Shown here piece after piece: positions 10,661 to 21,840 of a DNA stretch of 64,000 bases (positions within the stretch are counted from its first letter, which is position 1; every line of letters begins with the position of its first letter). Source of the stretch: Channa striata (lineage: Eukaryota; Chordata; Actinopteri; Anabantiformes; Channidae). The position numbers and the translations under genes are program-made. The notes beneath the pieces were generated by a model. It made no database searches and had not been told where the DNA came from. It saw only the letters and a program-made list of their open reading frames with translations. Location of the stretch: NCBI GenBank assembly GCA_033026295.1, contig CM065170.1:20718040-20782039 (forward strand), read 5' to 3'.

Positions 10661-11779
10661 AATTTGCAACTATGTGAATTTTCGGCCTAGAATAACCAGA
10701 TTGTATAATTTCTCCTCGACATGGTGGTGTACATCGCATGGACATTGGACATTTGGAAAATCTATTTTCTAAGGTTAGAAGTCCAAAGGAAATTGATTAT
10801 ATTCCAATTCATCTATTCCCCTTTTGGTTAGTTGGTTGAGTCTGATAAGAGAGATTTACAAGTGTAATTTAAGGGATGGCTCGAAGGATGGTCCTTCGTG
10901 GATTAGCATTAATGGCTGGGGGGCCAGCCGGAGACGTTGATTGTTTGCGAACCTTGGGAACAGATGTAGGAAGCTGTAGAAGAACAAGGGTTTTCTGTTC
11001 CTTATCTTGGGGGAGGTTGAGGAAACACTGAAACCTTAGGTGCTAGGCAAACTGTGACAACTCTGTCAAATTCCCCAAACCACCGGATTCATGCTGCATT
11101 GACCAATCACATAACGGGGGGCAGGTGGACAGAAACGCAAGTATGGTATTGAGTTTCTTATATCAACATGTAAGATGGCGTAGCTGACAGCTTCCATTAT
11201 AGTATAAAGGTATTCGTGTAAATATTTCATATTTCATGTTCGTTGTGTGCCAGGCCTACACCAAGACAAATTCGTAGTACATAGTTAAGTGTTCTTAACT
11301 GTGCCTGGCAAAATTCTGAGTTTAGCATTAGCATTATTCTACAATGAGTGAACACGTTGTTGGTTCACAAACTGACATGCATAAGTATGCTCACATTAAA
11401 AAAAATTATATTTGCTCTTGAAAACTGCTCTTGAACCAGTTTTCTGGCTGAGCACTGACTCTTTGGCTGTCTGGCTGTCAAAACACAGAACTGATTTTAA
11501 CTAAGGCAGTGGCTCTGAACCGAACGAGAAAGGGGACATAAGATGTGACGTGCAGCTCTAAGAGGGGATTTGAGTTAATATAGCCACACAAGGAAGTTTA
11601 CAACATTAAATAACAAAGTTACCAACTACCTAGTGACCCTATGATTTTGTTTTTAAAGAGCCAAATATTTCTGTCAGGAACTGAATAAGAATAATTTAAG
11701 TCATTTTAGTCTAAATGTGTCTAGGCTGCTGTGTGGGAGCGCGATTTAGGAACAGAGTATGATGAAATGTGAAAATAAT
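10661..11779. other. no gene seen
   Basis: AT-rich sequence with no frame above 60 codons and no repeat I recognise. Confidence 0.45.
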
Positions 11780-11945
11780 GAAATTGTCATGATCTGTGTA
11801 TTTCATCTGTCCTTGTTGTGTTTGTTTTTTGGTTGCTTCTCTAACTCACTCTCTCTGTGCAGGTTGGCAGCTCCCTCTCCCTGTTGTGGCCACACCTGGA
11901 GCCAGTGCAGTTAGTTGAGGTGCACAGCTGCTTACTTTTGAGACT

Positions 11946-14900
11946 GATTAGATTAGATTAGATTAGATTCAACTTTATTGTCATTACACATGTACAAGTA
12001 CAAGGCAACAAAATGCAGTTTATGTCTAACCAGAAGTGCAATAAGCAGCAAGTGCAGGATATAGGTTATAAATTACCTCGAGAAAATATGTACACAAGAA
12101 ATTATGGATCATATTTACAGATGCTATGAACATACTATACAGGTTGTTGATAACTAGAGCAGAAATTTACAGATGGAAAGGCTATATAGTGGTTGCTATA
12201 GTAATCAGGAATATGCAAGTAGATATGAATATAATATGCAGTTTGCTATTTACAGACATTTTACAGACGTGTATTTACAGGTGAGTATATACAGGCTAGT
12301 GCAATGAGTATGTGCAATATTGAATAGTGCAATGGTTATGGGGAGAATGTCGGGGTGTATGATTGTGGCAAAGAGGTCAGTGAAGTCAGTGGGGGGCAGA
12401 GTTCAATAAGGAGACAGCTCTAGGAAAAAAGCTGTTCCTTAGTCTGGTGGTTCGTGTCCGGGGAAATCTGAAGCGCCTGCCTGAAGGCAGGAGAGAAAAC
12501 AGTCTGTGGGCGGGGTGAGAGGAGTCCTTAAGAATACTGCGCGCTCGATGCAGACAGTGTTTCTTTTGAATGTCCTCAATGGCTGGAAGTGGAGTCCTCG
12601 TAATGCGTTGGGCAGTTTTCACTACCCGCTGCAGTGCCTTACGCTCCGCAGCAGAGCAGCTCCCATACCAGACTGTGACACAGTTGGTTAGGATGCTCTC
12701 TATTGTGCAGCGGTAGAAGTTCACCAGGATAGCGGAGGGAAGATGGTTTTTCTTGAGTGTTCTCAAGAAGAAGAGGCGCTGGTGAGCCTTCTTGATTAGG
12801 CAGGAGATGTTGGTGGTCCAGGACAGGTCCTCCGAGATGTGGGTACCCAGGAACTTGAAGGATGAAACAGGCTCAACGGCCATCCCGTTAACATGGATGG
12901 GATCGTGTGAGCCTCTTTTCTCCTTCCTGAAGTCCACAATGAGCTCCTTGGTCTTGTTGGTGTTAAGGAGCAGATTATTATCCCTGCACCAAGTGACCAG
13001 ATGCTGGACCTCCTCCCTGTAGGCAGTCTCATCGTTGTTGTTGATGAGGCCGATCACCGTTGTATCATCTGCAAACTTAATGATGGTGTTAGATCCATGC
13101 ATGGGCTTGCAGTCGTGGGTGAAGAGGGAGTAGAGGAAAGGGCTCAGCACACAGCCCTGTGGTACCCCAGTGTTGAGCGTGATGGTGGTGGAACAGATGT
13201 GGTCTGACCTAACATGCTGAGGTCTGTTGGTCAGAAAGTCCATGATCCAATTGCAGAGTAATATGTTAATGTCCAGGTCTCTAAGTTTGGTAATTAACTT
13301 AGAGGGTATTACAGTGTTGAATGCTGAGCTGAACTCAACAAACAACATTCGTGCATAAGTGTTCTTATTGTCCAGGTGTGTTAGCACAGAGTGCAGTGCA
13401 ATGGAGACTGCATCCTCCGTGCTCCTGTTGCCACGGTAGGCAAACTGGTGTGGGTCTAGTGTGGGTGGGAGACAGTCCTTCAGGTTTGCCAGGACCAGCT
13501 GCTCAAAGCACTTCATAATGATAGGCGTGAGTGCTACAGGGCGGTAGTCGTTCAGGCATGTTGGGCTGGAGTGTTTCGGCACTGGCACAATGGCGGTGGA
13601 TTTAAAGCATGTTGGCACAGCTGCTTGGGCAAGGGACATGTTAAAAATGTCTGTGAATACCCCAGTAAGCTGCTCAGCACATGCTCTAAGAACGCGTCCA
13701 GGGATGCCGTCTGGTCCAGCAGCCTTGTGCACGTTGACCTGGCTCAGTGCGGTGTAGACATCTGTGGAGGTGAGTGTGATGGGTGAGTGGTTGGTTGAAG
13801 GAGTGATTCTGGTGGCAGGTTCTTTGTTGTCTCCTTCAAAGCGAGCATAAAAGTCATTAAGCTGGTTCAGGAAGGAGACATTTGTGTCCGGGGCTGTGTG
13901 GCTGTGTTTGTAGTCCGTAATGGCCTGGATGCCCTGCCACATGCGTCGAGGGTCAAAGTTGGAGAAGTGCTCCTCTAGCTTTAGTTTGTAGCAGTGCTTG
14001 GCCTTTTTGATGCCCCTCTTCAGATTTGCCCTGGAAGTGCTGTAGGCTTCTGCGTCACCGGATCTGTAGGCAGCATTACGTGCCTTCAGCAGGAGGCGCA
14101 CCTCCTTGTTCATGCATGGCTTCTGATTTGGGTATGTGGTGATCTGCTTCTGGGATGTAACACTGTCTATGGTGGCATTAATGTAGTCCAGAACAGAGGA
14201 AGTGTAGCTGTTTATGTCCGTGTGAGAGCCACTGGTGGCCTGGGAAGCAAACGTATTCCAGTCTGTGTGTTGAAACCTGTCCTGGAGTGTGAAGTCAGCC
14301 CCTGCTGGCCACACTTTGATGTTCCTCACTGATGGCTTCACACGGTTGATGAGGGGTGAATACTTGGGGGTGAGGAACAAAGAAAGGTGATCTGATTGTC
14401 CCAGGTGGGGGAGGGGGGTCACAGCGTAGGCTTCAGCCATATTTGTGTATACATGGTCCAGCGTCTTGTTTCCTCTGGTGTGACAGAAAACGTTTTGGTG
14501 GAATTTGGGGAGCACTGCCTTTAGGGTGGAGTTATTGAAATCTCCAGCAACAATAAATGCAGCCTCCAGGTGAGCAGTCTGTTGTTTGCTGATGGCCGTA
14601 TGAAGTTCCTTCATAGCGAGCTTGGCATCAGCGTCGGGAGGGACGTAAACAGCAGTTATAATCGTGGAGGTGAACTCCCGTGGCAGATAGAATGGTCTAC
14701 ACTTAACCATGAGAAACTCTAGGTCAGCTGAGCAGTGTCTCCCAAGTGTGACAGAGTTCGTGCACCAAGCTTTGTTAACATAAATGCACAGTCCTCCTCC
14801 TCTGGTCTTACCGGAGTCATCTGCCGTTCTGTCTGCCCGGAACACGTGGTGGTCAGCTAGCGTGATAGCATTGTCCGGTACACCGCAATTTAACCAAGTT

Positions 14901-15352
14901 TTGGTGAAGATTGTGATGTTACAGTTCCAGAGTCTCTTGCTGTGGTTGATGTTGAGTCGAATCTCGTCCATTTTGTTCACCAGCGACCGTACATTAGCGA
15001 GGAAAATGCTGGGCAAACATAGCCGGTGTGGTGTTAGCCTTAGCTTAGCTCTTAGTCCTCCGCGTTTCCCCCGTCTTTGTTTACAGTCGCGACGCCGTCT
15101 TCGAGCACTTCCGCCCGGCCGGGTAGGGTGCGCGGCCTCGGGTGTTCTGGCGATCTCAGGGTTGAGTCAAAGAATGTTGGTAAAACTGTCGGAAATGTAC
15201 AAACCAATATCCAGAAGCTCCTGTCGGGTGTGCGATGTAAATGCACTACTGTTCTGAACGAACAGACCCGAGATGAGCAGGAAAAATACTGCAAAAATGC
15301 AGAAACTGGAGAGACACCGGGCCTCACGATGTGCACGCGCCGCCATCTTGAG
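11946..15352 (-). mobile_element. Rex1/CR1-type LINE, near full length
   Basis: The minus-strand element starts just before ATG 15346 and ends with AATAAAGTTGAATC and a (TAATC)n tail (11946-11970 on +). The 3' UTR covers 11971-12385. Flanks read TTGAGACTG (left) and TTGAGTCTG (right), a possible 9-bp target duplication with one mismatch. The family is judged from the FADDTTVIGL RT motif and the tail repeat. It lies inside an LTR, so it inserted later than that LTR. Confidence 0.75.
12386..15346 (-). pseudogene. LINE endonuclease-reverse transcriptase, one stop, two catalytic changes
   Basis: Single ORF of 986 codons from ATG 15346 to the stop at 12386, broken only by TGA at codon 60 (15167-15169). 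Residues 10-30 are hydrophobic (FAVFFLLISGLF), then an Arg-rich linker (SARRRRRDCKQRRGKRGG) leads into the apurinic-type endonuclease: NVRSL, GDFN and SDH (residues 318-320). The catalytic Glu of the usual TETW is Lys (TKTW, residue 149, AAA at 14900-14902). The RT follows: PDGIPGRVL, ND-YRPVALT, GVPQGCVLSP and KFADDTTV (Asp 760/761). The motif A Asp is Glu (FVEFSSAFN, residue 671, GAG at 13334-13336). The C-terminal end (PSGRRFR...FFPRAVSLLN) is complete. The stop can be bypassed only by an internal start; no early in-frame ATG follows it. Probably inactive, but young. Confidence 0.85.
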
Positions 15353-15755
15353 TCTGTTAAGCGCACCTTTAAAACCTGTCCTGAACAGGCACGCTGTGTT
15401 GGTGCATCGTGTATGCTGTTGTCTGTTCCTGTCAGTCCCCTTAACTACAGAGTAGCTGGTGTTTGGGACTGTGTAACTCTGGTTCGTTTGCCCTAGTTTT
15501 TGCTGTCTTTTGTAGCTTGTACTTATTTGTTTATGTCACCATGTTCTGGCTTGTGCAGCTAGAATTGTCATACTGCCGTGATTGGTTTAGTCACTCCTCC
15601 TTTTGAGGAGTTGGGTTTTGTTATATCTTTGTTTTGTTTTGTATTCCCTGTGGGTTTTTTTTTAAGTCAGTAAACCTTAGTTATCTTCTCCAGCTCCTCT
15701 GCCTGCGTTTGTCTTTCTGCTCTTGGGTTGCTGTTTGGCAAACTGTCACAGAAAT

Positions 15756-16710
15756 AAGATAAATAGTTAAACAAGTAAAACATTTTTGTATTGTATGTAG
15801 CTAATACTGTGAGGCTGTATGTGAAAATATAAGGTAATTTAAATACACCAAAAAATCTAAAGGTTTACAAGGTTTAACAGAATTAATATATTACCAAAAT
15901 CTGTCTAAAAAAGTAGGCTAAACGATATTAGAGGATGTGGAAGGCCAGTATATATGCTAAAATTTAGACTTGGATTAAAAATGTGACATCAAGGAATTTG
16001 GATTACAAGTGGCAAAGGCTAAATACAACAATGCAAACAATAACCAAGATGGATTGTGAGATGATCGCTGAAACCAATTGAATAATATGAGAACTTTGAG
16101 ATGTCATAACAAGCAGTTATGTAGCCAAAGTTGTTATCAGGTCTTACTGGTTTCTTACCGGGAGGCATTTGGAGGGAATAAAAATATTTATTTCAGTTTT
16201 ATTCCTAAACTACTCATACTTTACCATAGAAAACATAGCGACAGTAATAGTCTCTGGAGAAATTTTGAGAGTAAATGTATGTGCTTCTGTTGTAGCATTA
16301 TTTTAATTATTTTTGCATCTGATTTAATCTAACTAAACAGAGTGAATGGTTGCACGTAATTCCACTGCACATTAGGTAATGTGGCCGTTCCTTTCAGAAA
16401 TAAAGGAGAACAAAAAATTGCTTCAGTCAATCAATCACAGAGAAGAGAGGGAGGCAGCGCAGAGTTGATAAGGAAATGTTTTGAACGTTTGTTATCATAC
16501 TGTGTGATTGACTTTGACATAACGTTCAATTATCCTTTTTGAAGGTAAATTTTACACTGAATTCAATAGTTTATGAATTAGTCCATCGCTCCTGCGCAGT
16601 AAAGGCAGATGTCTTTAGACAGGCCAAACTCTGCACAACACGTCAAATAGTAAAATTGTTGCGTACGGACTCATATTGAGTACTGCTAATGTGTGAAATG
16701 AAGATTTAAT
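15756..16710. other. no gene seen
   Basis: AT-rich. The 84-codon frame at 16078-16332 has no motif and looks like chance. The right part (from about 16440) may be the start of the repeat recognised at 16711. Confidence 0.45.
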
Positions 16711-16905
16711 GGATCGATTCCTGTGTCACTTGATACTCGTTTTCACAATAGTGGTTTATTATGAAATGTGTAAAGTACTATGATTTGTAACATGTAACCC
16801 AACTTTGATTAGAAATGTAGTGAAGTAAAAAGTGTAGACATTTGCTCAAAATTTGCTCAAGTACTTGTACTTCATTACATTTCAACACTGCTCCAATGTA
16901 TTTAC
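16711..16905 (+). repeat. dispersed non-autonomous repeat fragment
   Basis: Shares with 50545-50714 the series GATCGATTC / GTAACATGTAACCCAACTTT / GATTAGAAATGTAGTG / AAGTAAAAAGT, and ends CAAGTACTTGTACTTCATTA. This is the style of a common fish MITE-like repeat with an 'AGTAAAAGT' end. The class is uncertain. Confidence 0.5.
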
Positions 16906-17944
16906 AACATGATGAATCCTTCGTGGGGACACGTGATGAGGGGGTTTTTGCAGCCTTAGATGTTGGGAAAGGAAGGCGTGGTGGGACACTTCACATTCTC
17001 AGTGTAGTTTGTGGACCCAACTAGAAGATATAATTGAGACAAATGTGAAAATAGGAATTGAGTTGTAACAAATCGCTTATACTTTAATAAGTTCCAGGTG
17101 TTAAAGGCATTTTTTTTAGAATCCTAAGAGCCAAGAGCCAGAGCAAACTATAATTAGCAACATAACAGACATCTGAAATAATATTTAATCTTTTTACTGC
17201 ACATACTAGTTTTCTATAACTCAAGTGAAAGCCATTGTTTTTTATCTGCCAAATACTATGTAATAATAAGCCAATTGTTGAGGACTATACAAAGCAAACT
17301 CTAAGATTTTAAAGCTCCAGAAAGCTGCCATCCTCCAATGGATTTAGTTTCATTCTAATGTAAGATTTAACTGTTCATAAAAAGGAGTTGTGGCTGTGAC
17401 TTTGACTCCGGCCTGACCTACCATAAGCCATTTTACTCTGCTTTATTAATGTAGGAGATTTATATTCTCATAATGGGGGCCCTCCAAAGCAGCATTACTT
17501 TGGTGATTAGTGATTAATGAATGACTGCCAACCTGTGTTGTGGTAATGCATTCCTAAGACTAATGGTGGTCAGCAGTACTTGGGAAGTCAGCCAAAAGGA
17601 AAAGTTTATTAGTAAAGCCATTTTAATTAACCAGTTACAGGAAATTAATCTAGAGAGGGAAGTCCATTACTGTCTTTAGCATTATCTCATTTTGATCACA
17701 TCAATCCTGGTGACAAAAACAAATGAAAGCGCTGCAGGCTTGTTGCTGAATGCATGTTTCTGCTTTAAAATGACATTGTTGAGCTATGGTTGAGTTGTAC
17801 AGCAGGTAAGAGAATAGTGTGAGGAGGGAGTGGCAATATCAGTTTGTCCAATCGTTCCAGTCTGACCAGTTTGTTATTACCTTTCTTTTCTGGTTGGATA
17901 TGATGAATGTGGGAGCAATCAGGATAAAAGTTTCTAATTTTGAA
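16906..17944. other. no gene seen
   Basis: No frame with motifs and no recognised repeat. Confidence 0.45.
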
Positions 17945-17946
17945 TA

Positions 17947-18957
17947 CCGTATTTTCCGGACCATAAGCCGCTACTTTTTTCCGACGTTTTGAACCATGCG
18001 GCTTTTACAGAGATGCGGCTTTTCTATGAATTTTTCTGCAGCCCTCAGATGGGCGCTGTAGATGGAAGTCAGTGCAAACAAAAAGCGCCTTTTATTCTTA
18101 GCGCATGCAACCCAAGACGCACAACAGCAAAATACGGTAATATTTTACACCCTCACCCCCTCATAATCGAAAACACGCGAAGAAATTCCTATGATGCAGC
18201 TTTTAATTTGAAGCCATCGATCTGGCTATCCGTGAAGGAAATCGAGTGTGACAGTGGTTTCAATGCTCAGGAGGAAGATGAATAGCGATTTGTGGTTTCA
18301 GTGCACGGGAGAATGAAGCGACTTTAATAGTTGCGCAGTTGCGCTTTAACAGTGCGCAGGAAGAAAAAGTGACAGTGGTTTGGTGTTCAGTGGTTTCAGT
18401 TCGCAGGAGGAAGAAAAATAAAGCAACTTGGTTTTAATGCACGGGAGGGAGATTAATAAAACCATGACTTTTCTGTTTTGTGTGATCAGCACTTTTACTG
18501 CCGTGTTACAGGCACCATTCAGGTTCAGGTGTAGGAAGAAAGACTTATGGTACAAAATCTTTTGTTGAGAGCAGCAACTCCTGCGTAATTCGTGAAGAAT
18601 AAGAGACGTCTTCTCCTTTGGCTATGGAACAAGCCGTTTATTTATAACAAGGACGTTTTTGTCGGCTCTGTACATTCGACATGTGTTATACCAGCCACAC
18701 ATACACGTAAACGCACTTTACCGTAATGCCGGTAAAACAGCGCACAGAACATCCTCATGCCTACTGTGAACAATGAGTAGGAGCGCATACAACAGACATA
18801 CAGATCTTAACATCTTTCTATGTAAATATTATTTCTCAGCCTGGATATTGGCGGCTTATAGTCCGATGCGGTTTATATTTGACAAAATATATATTTCTTT
18901 TAAATTTTAGCGGGTGCGGCTTAAATTTAGGTGTGCTCTATAGTCCAGAATTTACGG
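17947..18957. mobile_element. pogo-like Tc1/mariner element, deletion derivative
   Basis: The ends form imperfect terminal inverted repeats: CCGTATTTTCCGGACCATAA on the left and, read inverted, CCGTAAATTCTGGACTATAG on the right (about 16 of 20 identical). Both sides are flanked by TA (17945-17946 and 18958-18959), the Tc1/mariner target. Sub-terminal motifs (GCGGCTTATAGTCCGATGCG) repeat the terminal pattern. Inside is a scrap of transposase coding sequence and a degenerate tandem region (18240-18430) repeating a GTGGTTTCAGTGC...AGGAGGAAGA unit. At 1,011 bp it is too short for a full transposase. Confidence 0.65.
18172..18251 (+). pseudogene. pogo-like transposase N-terminal fragment
   Basis: Reads RRNSYDAAFNLK and, after a one-base shift, AIDLAIREGNRV then TGA. 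The RRxSY-A-AFKLK-ID-A-EGNR pattern is the start of the helix-turn-helix DNA-binding domain of pogo/CENP-B-like transposases. Only about 25 residues survive, with a frameshift and a stop. Its presence within TA-flanked inverted repeats supports the class assignment. Confidence 0.5.
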
Positions 18958-18959
18958 TA

Positions 18960-19390
18960 ATAATTGTATGTCTAGCACAGTGTGATAGCACTTAAATACT
19001 ACATACATGTTGATAGAAAGAACCCAAAGTAAATGGGCACTGATACCCTTTGAAAGGGTTTTGTTTATATATATATATATAGCATATAGATAGAGATATA
19101 CATACATTCATACATACATACATACATGCATACATACATATATACATACATACATACAAAGATACATAGACTTATGAACTTCAGGAAATGTCAAATGTCA
19201 AAAATCAATCAATTTCACAGATTTCCTGGAGACTACTTTCCTGCCTGCCATCTGTAAGTCTACTACGTCTTTGACCTGTTTTGCCTTGGACATCTGCCTC
19301 TGTCTTATCCACACCAGCCCTGTGAGTTACTTATTCTTATTTCTGTGGTGTGATATTTTGATACTGAATTCTGAATTAGATAGAGGCAAC
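18960..19390. other. intergenic with microsatellite
   Basis: Contains a (TA)n/(CATA)n microsatellite at about 19066-19161. The rest is unrecognised. Confidence 0.6.
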
Positions 19391-19610
19391 TGTGGTCGGG
19401 AGGTGGAGCAGTCCTCCACCAATCCTCGGGTTGTTGGTTTGATTCAAGACCTGGCAAGATGCAGAAACCCAACTCGTTGGACCCTTTGCTAGACTTCATC
19501 AGTGTGTATGTGTGTGTTTTATTGCACGTGTGAATGGGGAAATAAGAAGCAGTGTAAAGGACTTTGGTAAGGTAGACAAGTGCTATACAGCAGTCCAGAC
19601 CATTTACAGT
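19391..19610 (+). repeat. tRNA-derived SINE (degraded)
   Basis: Sense-oriented copy. The head resembles a tRNA, with GGTTTGATTC at 19436-19445 in the B-box position. The body has GTGTGTATGTGTGTG and GTGAATGGGGAAATAAGAAG. The tail reads GTGTAAAGGACTTTGG...GTGCTATACAGCAGTCCAGA then CCATTTAC. The same body occurs inverted at 28652, 56083 and 60731. Confidence 0.65.
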
Positions 19611-20489
19611 TGGTGGAAGTTTCTGGATTGTTGATTTTGGCTATACCAATTTCATTTCTCTGTCACTTCCTCTATACTATCTGAGCTTCTCTACCACTTT
19701 CATTCCCTGTGAAAGACCTCAACAATGAAAGATGCCATCTTGGGCATCTATTCAACACCCAACAACCTACCTTCTCAATCAGTCTTATGAAGGCACTTGT
19801 CCTCTTTACACCCCATTCACCCTTCAACAGTACCCAAATCTCACCTGATAAATTTATGTATTATAGAACTTCTGAACTCTCTTTGTTCTTCTGTACACAG
19901 ACCTGCAAGCTGGTAGGTGGCTTTGGTGTCCATTAACAGGAGAGGAGCTCATGTTCCCATCTTCTACTTCAGACCCATCTCACCCCTCTATGGCCACCTC
20001 ACTGTTCTTGTGTTTTAATAAATATCATTTCAGCACATCCCTGTGGTGTTGGTCTCCCTTTGGGTGTAATTCATAAGCAGTTTAATATTCACAGTGAGAA
20101 GAATGTAAAATTAGATCTGACTAAACTACTGACTCACAGCTGAGAAATCATAAAAAAAACTCATGTTTTACATGCAGACTTTTTTTCTGGTGTAATTGGA
20201 GACTTTTGGAGACTCTGATGTGAATGCACGTGTCATTCTCGCTCTTGTCAAAGAGCAGCGGGTGCTGCCATGGACCCCTTCCACGAGCAGGAGATGTTCA
20301 CCCCTCCACTCCTTCCAGCCTCCAATGGTACCCACACCAGTAAAAGAATACAATAGTAATAATGCATACAGGCACACTAAATGCAAAGATACAGTATATA
20401 AATATTTATATACTTACTAAGATATTTTCTGTCGTGTTTTTTAATGCTAAAAGTTTTGGAGAAGAGCTTAACAGTTTGTTTGGTTTGAA
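19611..20489. other. no gene; possible LTR-like sequence
   Basis: Ends near 20060 with a T-rich region, AATAAATATC and a CCCTTTGGGTG phrase that resembles an LTR polyadenylation region, but I find no matching start or target duplication. Frames here look like chance. Confidence 0.35.
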
Positions 20490-20588
20490 ATAAGCCTAAG
20501 GAATAAATGTTACAAACATGAGTAGCTCTTGGTCATTTTCATTTTGTAAAAGTAGCTCTCGGAGGGGGGGAGGTTGGAGACCCCTGCT
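20490..20588 (+). mobile_element. hAT MITE right-end fragment
   Basis: Ends with GTAGCTCTCGG...GGTTGGAGACCCCTG, which matches the right terminal inverted repeat of the hAT element at 38286-39074 (GGTTGCAGACCCCTG). No left end is seen. Confidence 0.45.
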
Positions 20589-21055
20589 CTAGAGAAAGTT
20601 GCATAGTTCTTGTGGGTTTTCAAGTCAAGTAGCTCTTGTTATCTTTTCAGAAGTCAACTGAGCAGAGTGAGGGGTGGTGGTGCAGTGTTGGGAATAATTT
20701 TGAACACTAGAGGTACATCAGAGGTATATTGTGCTTTCAAAACTGAACATCTTGTGTTTGTGAGTATATGACAATAGTGATGTTGACGTGTTTTCTTATC
20801 CATGATTTTCAGTGTTTTTAATAAAATGTCTCGAGCAGACTGATATATAGTAGTAAAAGAAAAATGTAATATTTGCAAAGAATTTACACACTTATACATT
20901 TGAAAATGACAAGGTCGTATTTCAAACTATGGCTTATCTGTTTCATGTGCTTTATAAAATTAAAGGTGGGATCTAATGTAACACCTACATATATTTACTG
21001 TAAACTTTTATATTTTGTATCTTTTCTCCATTACCACTTGACAAACATATACTTT
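20589..21055. other. no gene seen
   Basis: AT-rich, without recognised features. Confidence 0.45.
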
Positions 21056-21840
21056 TTAGTAAAAAAAAACATTTGCACAAAGACATTTAGGGTAAGACAG
21101 GATTCCTTTAATTACCTTGCAATTTTCTCCAGGGCATTTGTTAGCTTGGTAGCTACTTGATCCGCATTCTTCTTGTGTGTAGAGAACTGTGTCGTCTGCA
21201 TACATCTGAACAGTAATACTTTTACATACAGACAGAAAACCATTAGTACAGAGATAAAAAAATAATGGGACTACAATTGAGCATTGTGGCACTGCCATGG
21301 TGCAGGCTTTATACGTACACATGGGGAACCTAACAAATATGACTTTATGTGTGTGCAAATGTATATGTGCTTCAAGTGACGAAAATGTTTTTGTTTTTCT
21401 TCTTCTTTATGCAGTTTAGGGTATTCAACGACAATTTATACTTTCTTAACTTGTAGAGGAGAAATGAATGGTTGATCGTATGAAAGGCCCTGTGAAGATC
21501 TAAAAAAAATTAACCCTACCATCCTTCCTTTGTCTAAATTTAACTTCATCATTTCAGTGAGGTGGTAACATGCCATTTCAGTAGAGTGATTTATCCTCAA
21601 ACCTAACTGCATATGGTGCAGTAAGGCTTCAGCCTCAAGATGGTCTACAAGCTGTTCTGTAACCACCTTTTCAACAGCTTTTGAAAGGATCAAAAGTATA
21701 TTGAACGGTCTATAATTACTAATTTCTTGCTTATCTCCTGATTTCTGCATTGGAATTAGAATAGCTAATTTTAAGACATTTAAAAGATAAATCCCTTAAA
21801 TTACTAATTCAGTTTGGCAATCAGAACAGTTAGGTAGTCT
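21056..21840 (-). pseudogene. non-LTR reverse transcriptase fragment
   Basis: Minus-strand remnant of a LINE reverse transcriptase. The fingers/palm part (about 21750-21560) has KSGDKQEISNYRPF, LSKAVEKVVTEQL and a decayed STE motif. After a deletion the active-site motif appears as VQMYADDTVLYT (about 21215-21180). The segment with the catalytic motif A and most of the GVPQG region is lost or shifted. It differs from both the L2 and Rex1 copies in this window, so it is a third or fourth LINE lineage. The rest of the element was not found. Confidence 0.6.

Larger units (their letters stand above)
11785..15750 (+). mobile_element. solo LTR-like unit split by a nested LINE
   Basis: The outer ends are TGTCATGATC (11785) and CTGTCACA (15750), a TG...CA unit. 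The five bases before it (11780-11784) and after it (15751-15755) are both GAAAT, as expected for an LTR-retrotransposon or retroviral target duplication. Without the Rex1 LINE (11946-15352) the unit is about 560 bp, a normal LTR length. No internal gag or pol is present, so it is read as a solo LTR left by recombination. The family is not identified. Confidence 0.6.

Noticed and set aside
12506..15257. Many plus-strand open frames of 60-157 codons across the Rex1 region
   Set aside because: They lie opposite the long minus-strand LINE ORF and have no motifs; they are shadows of it.
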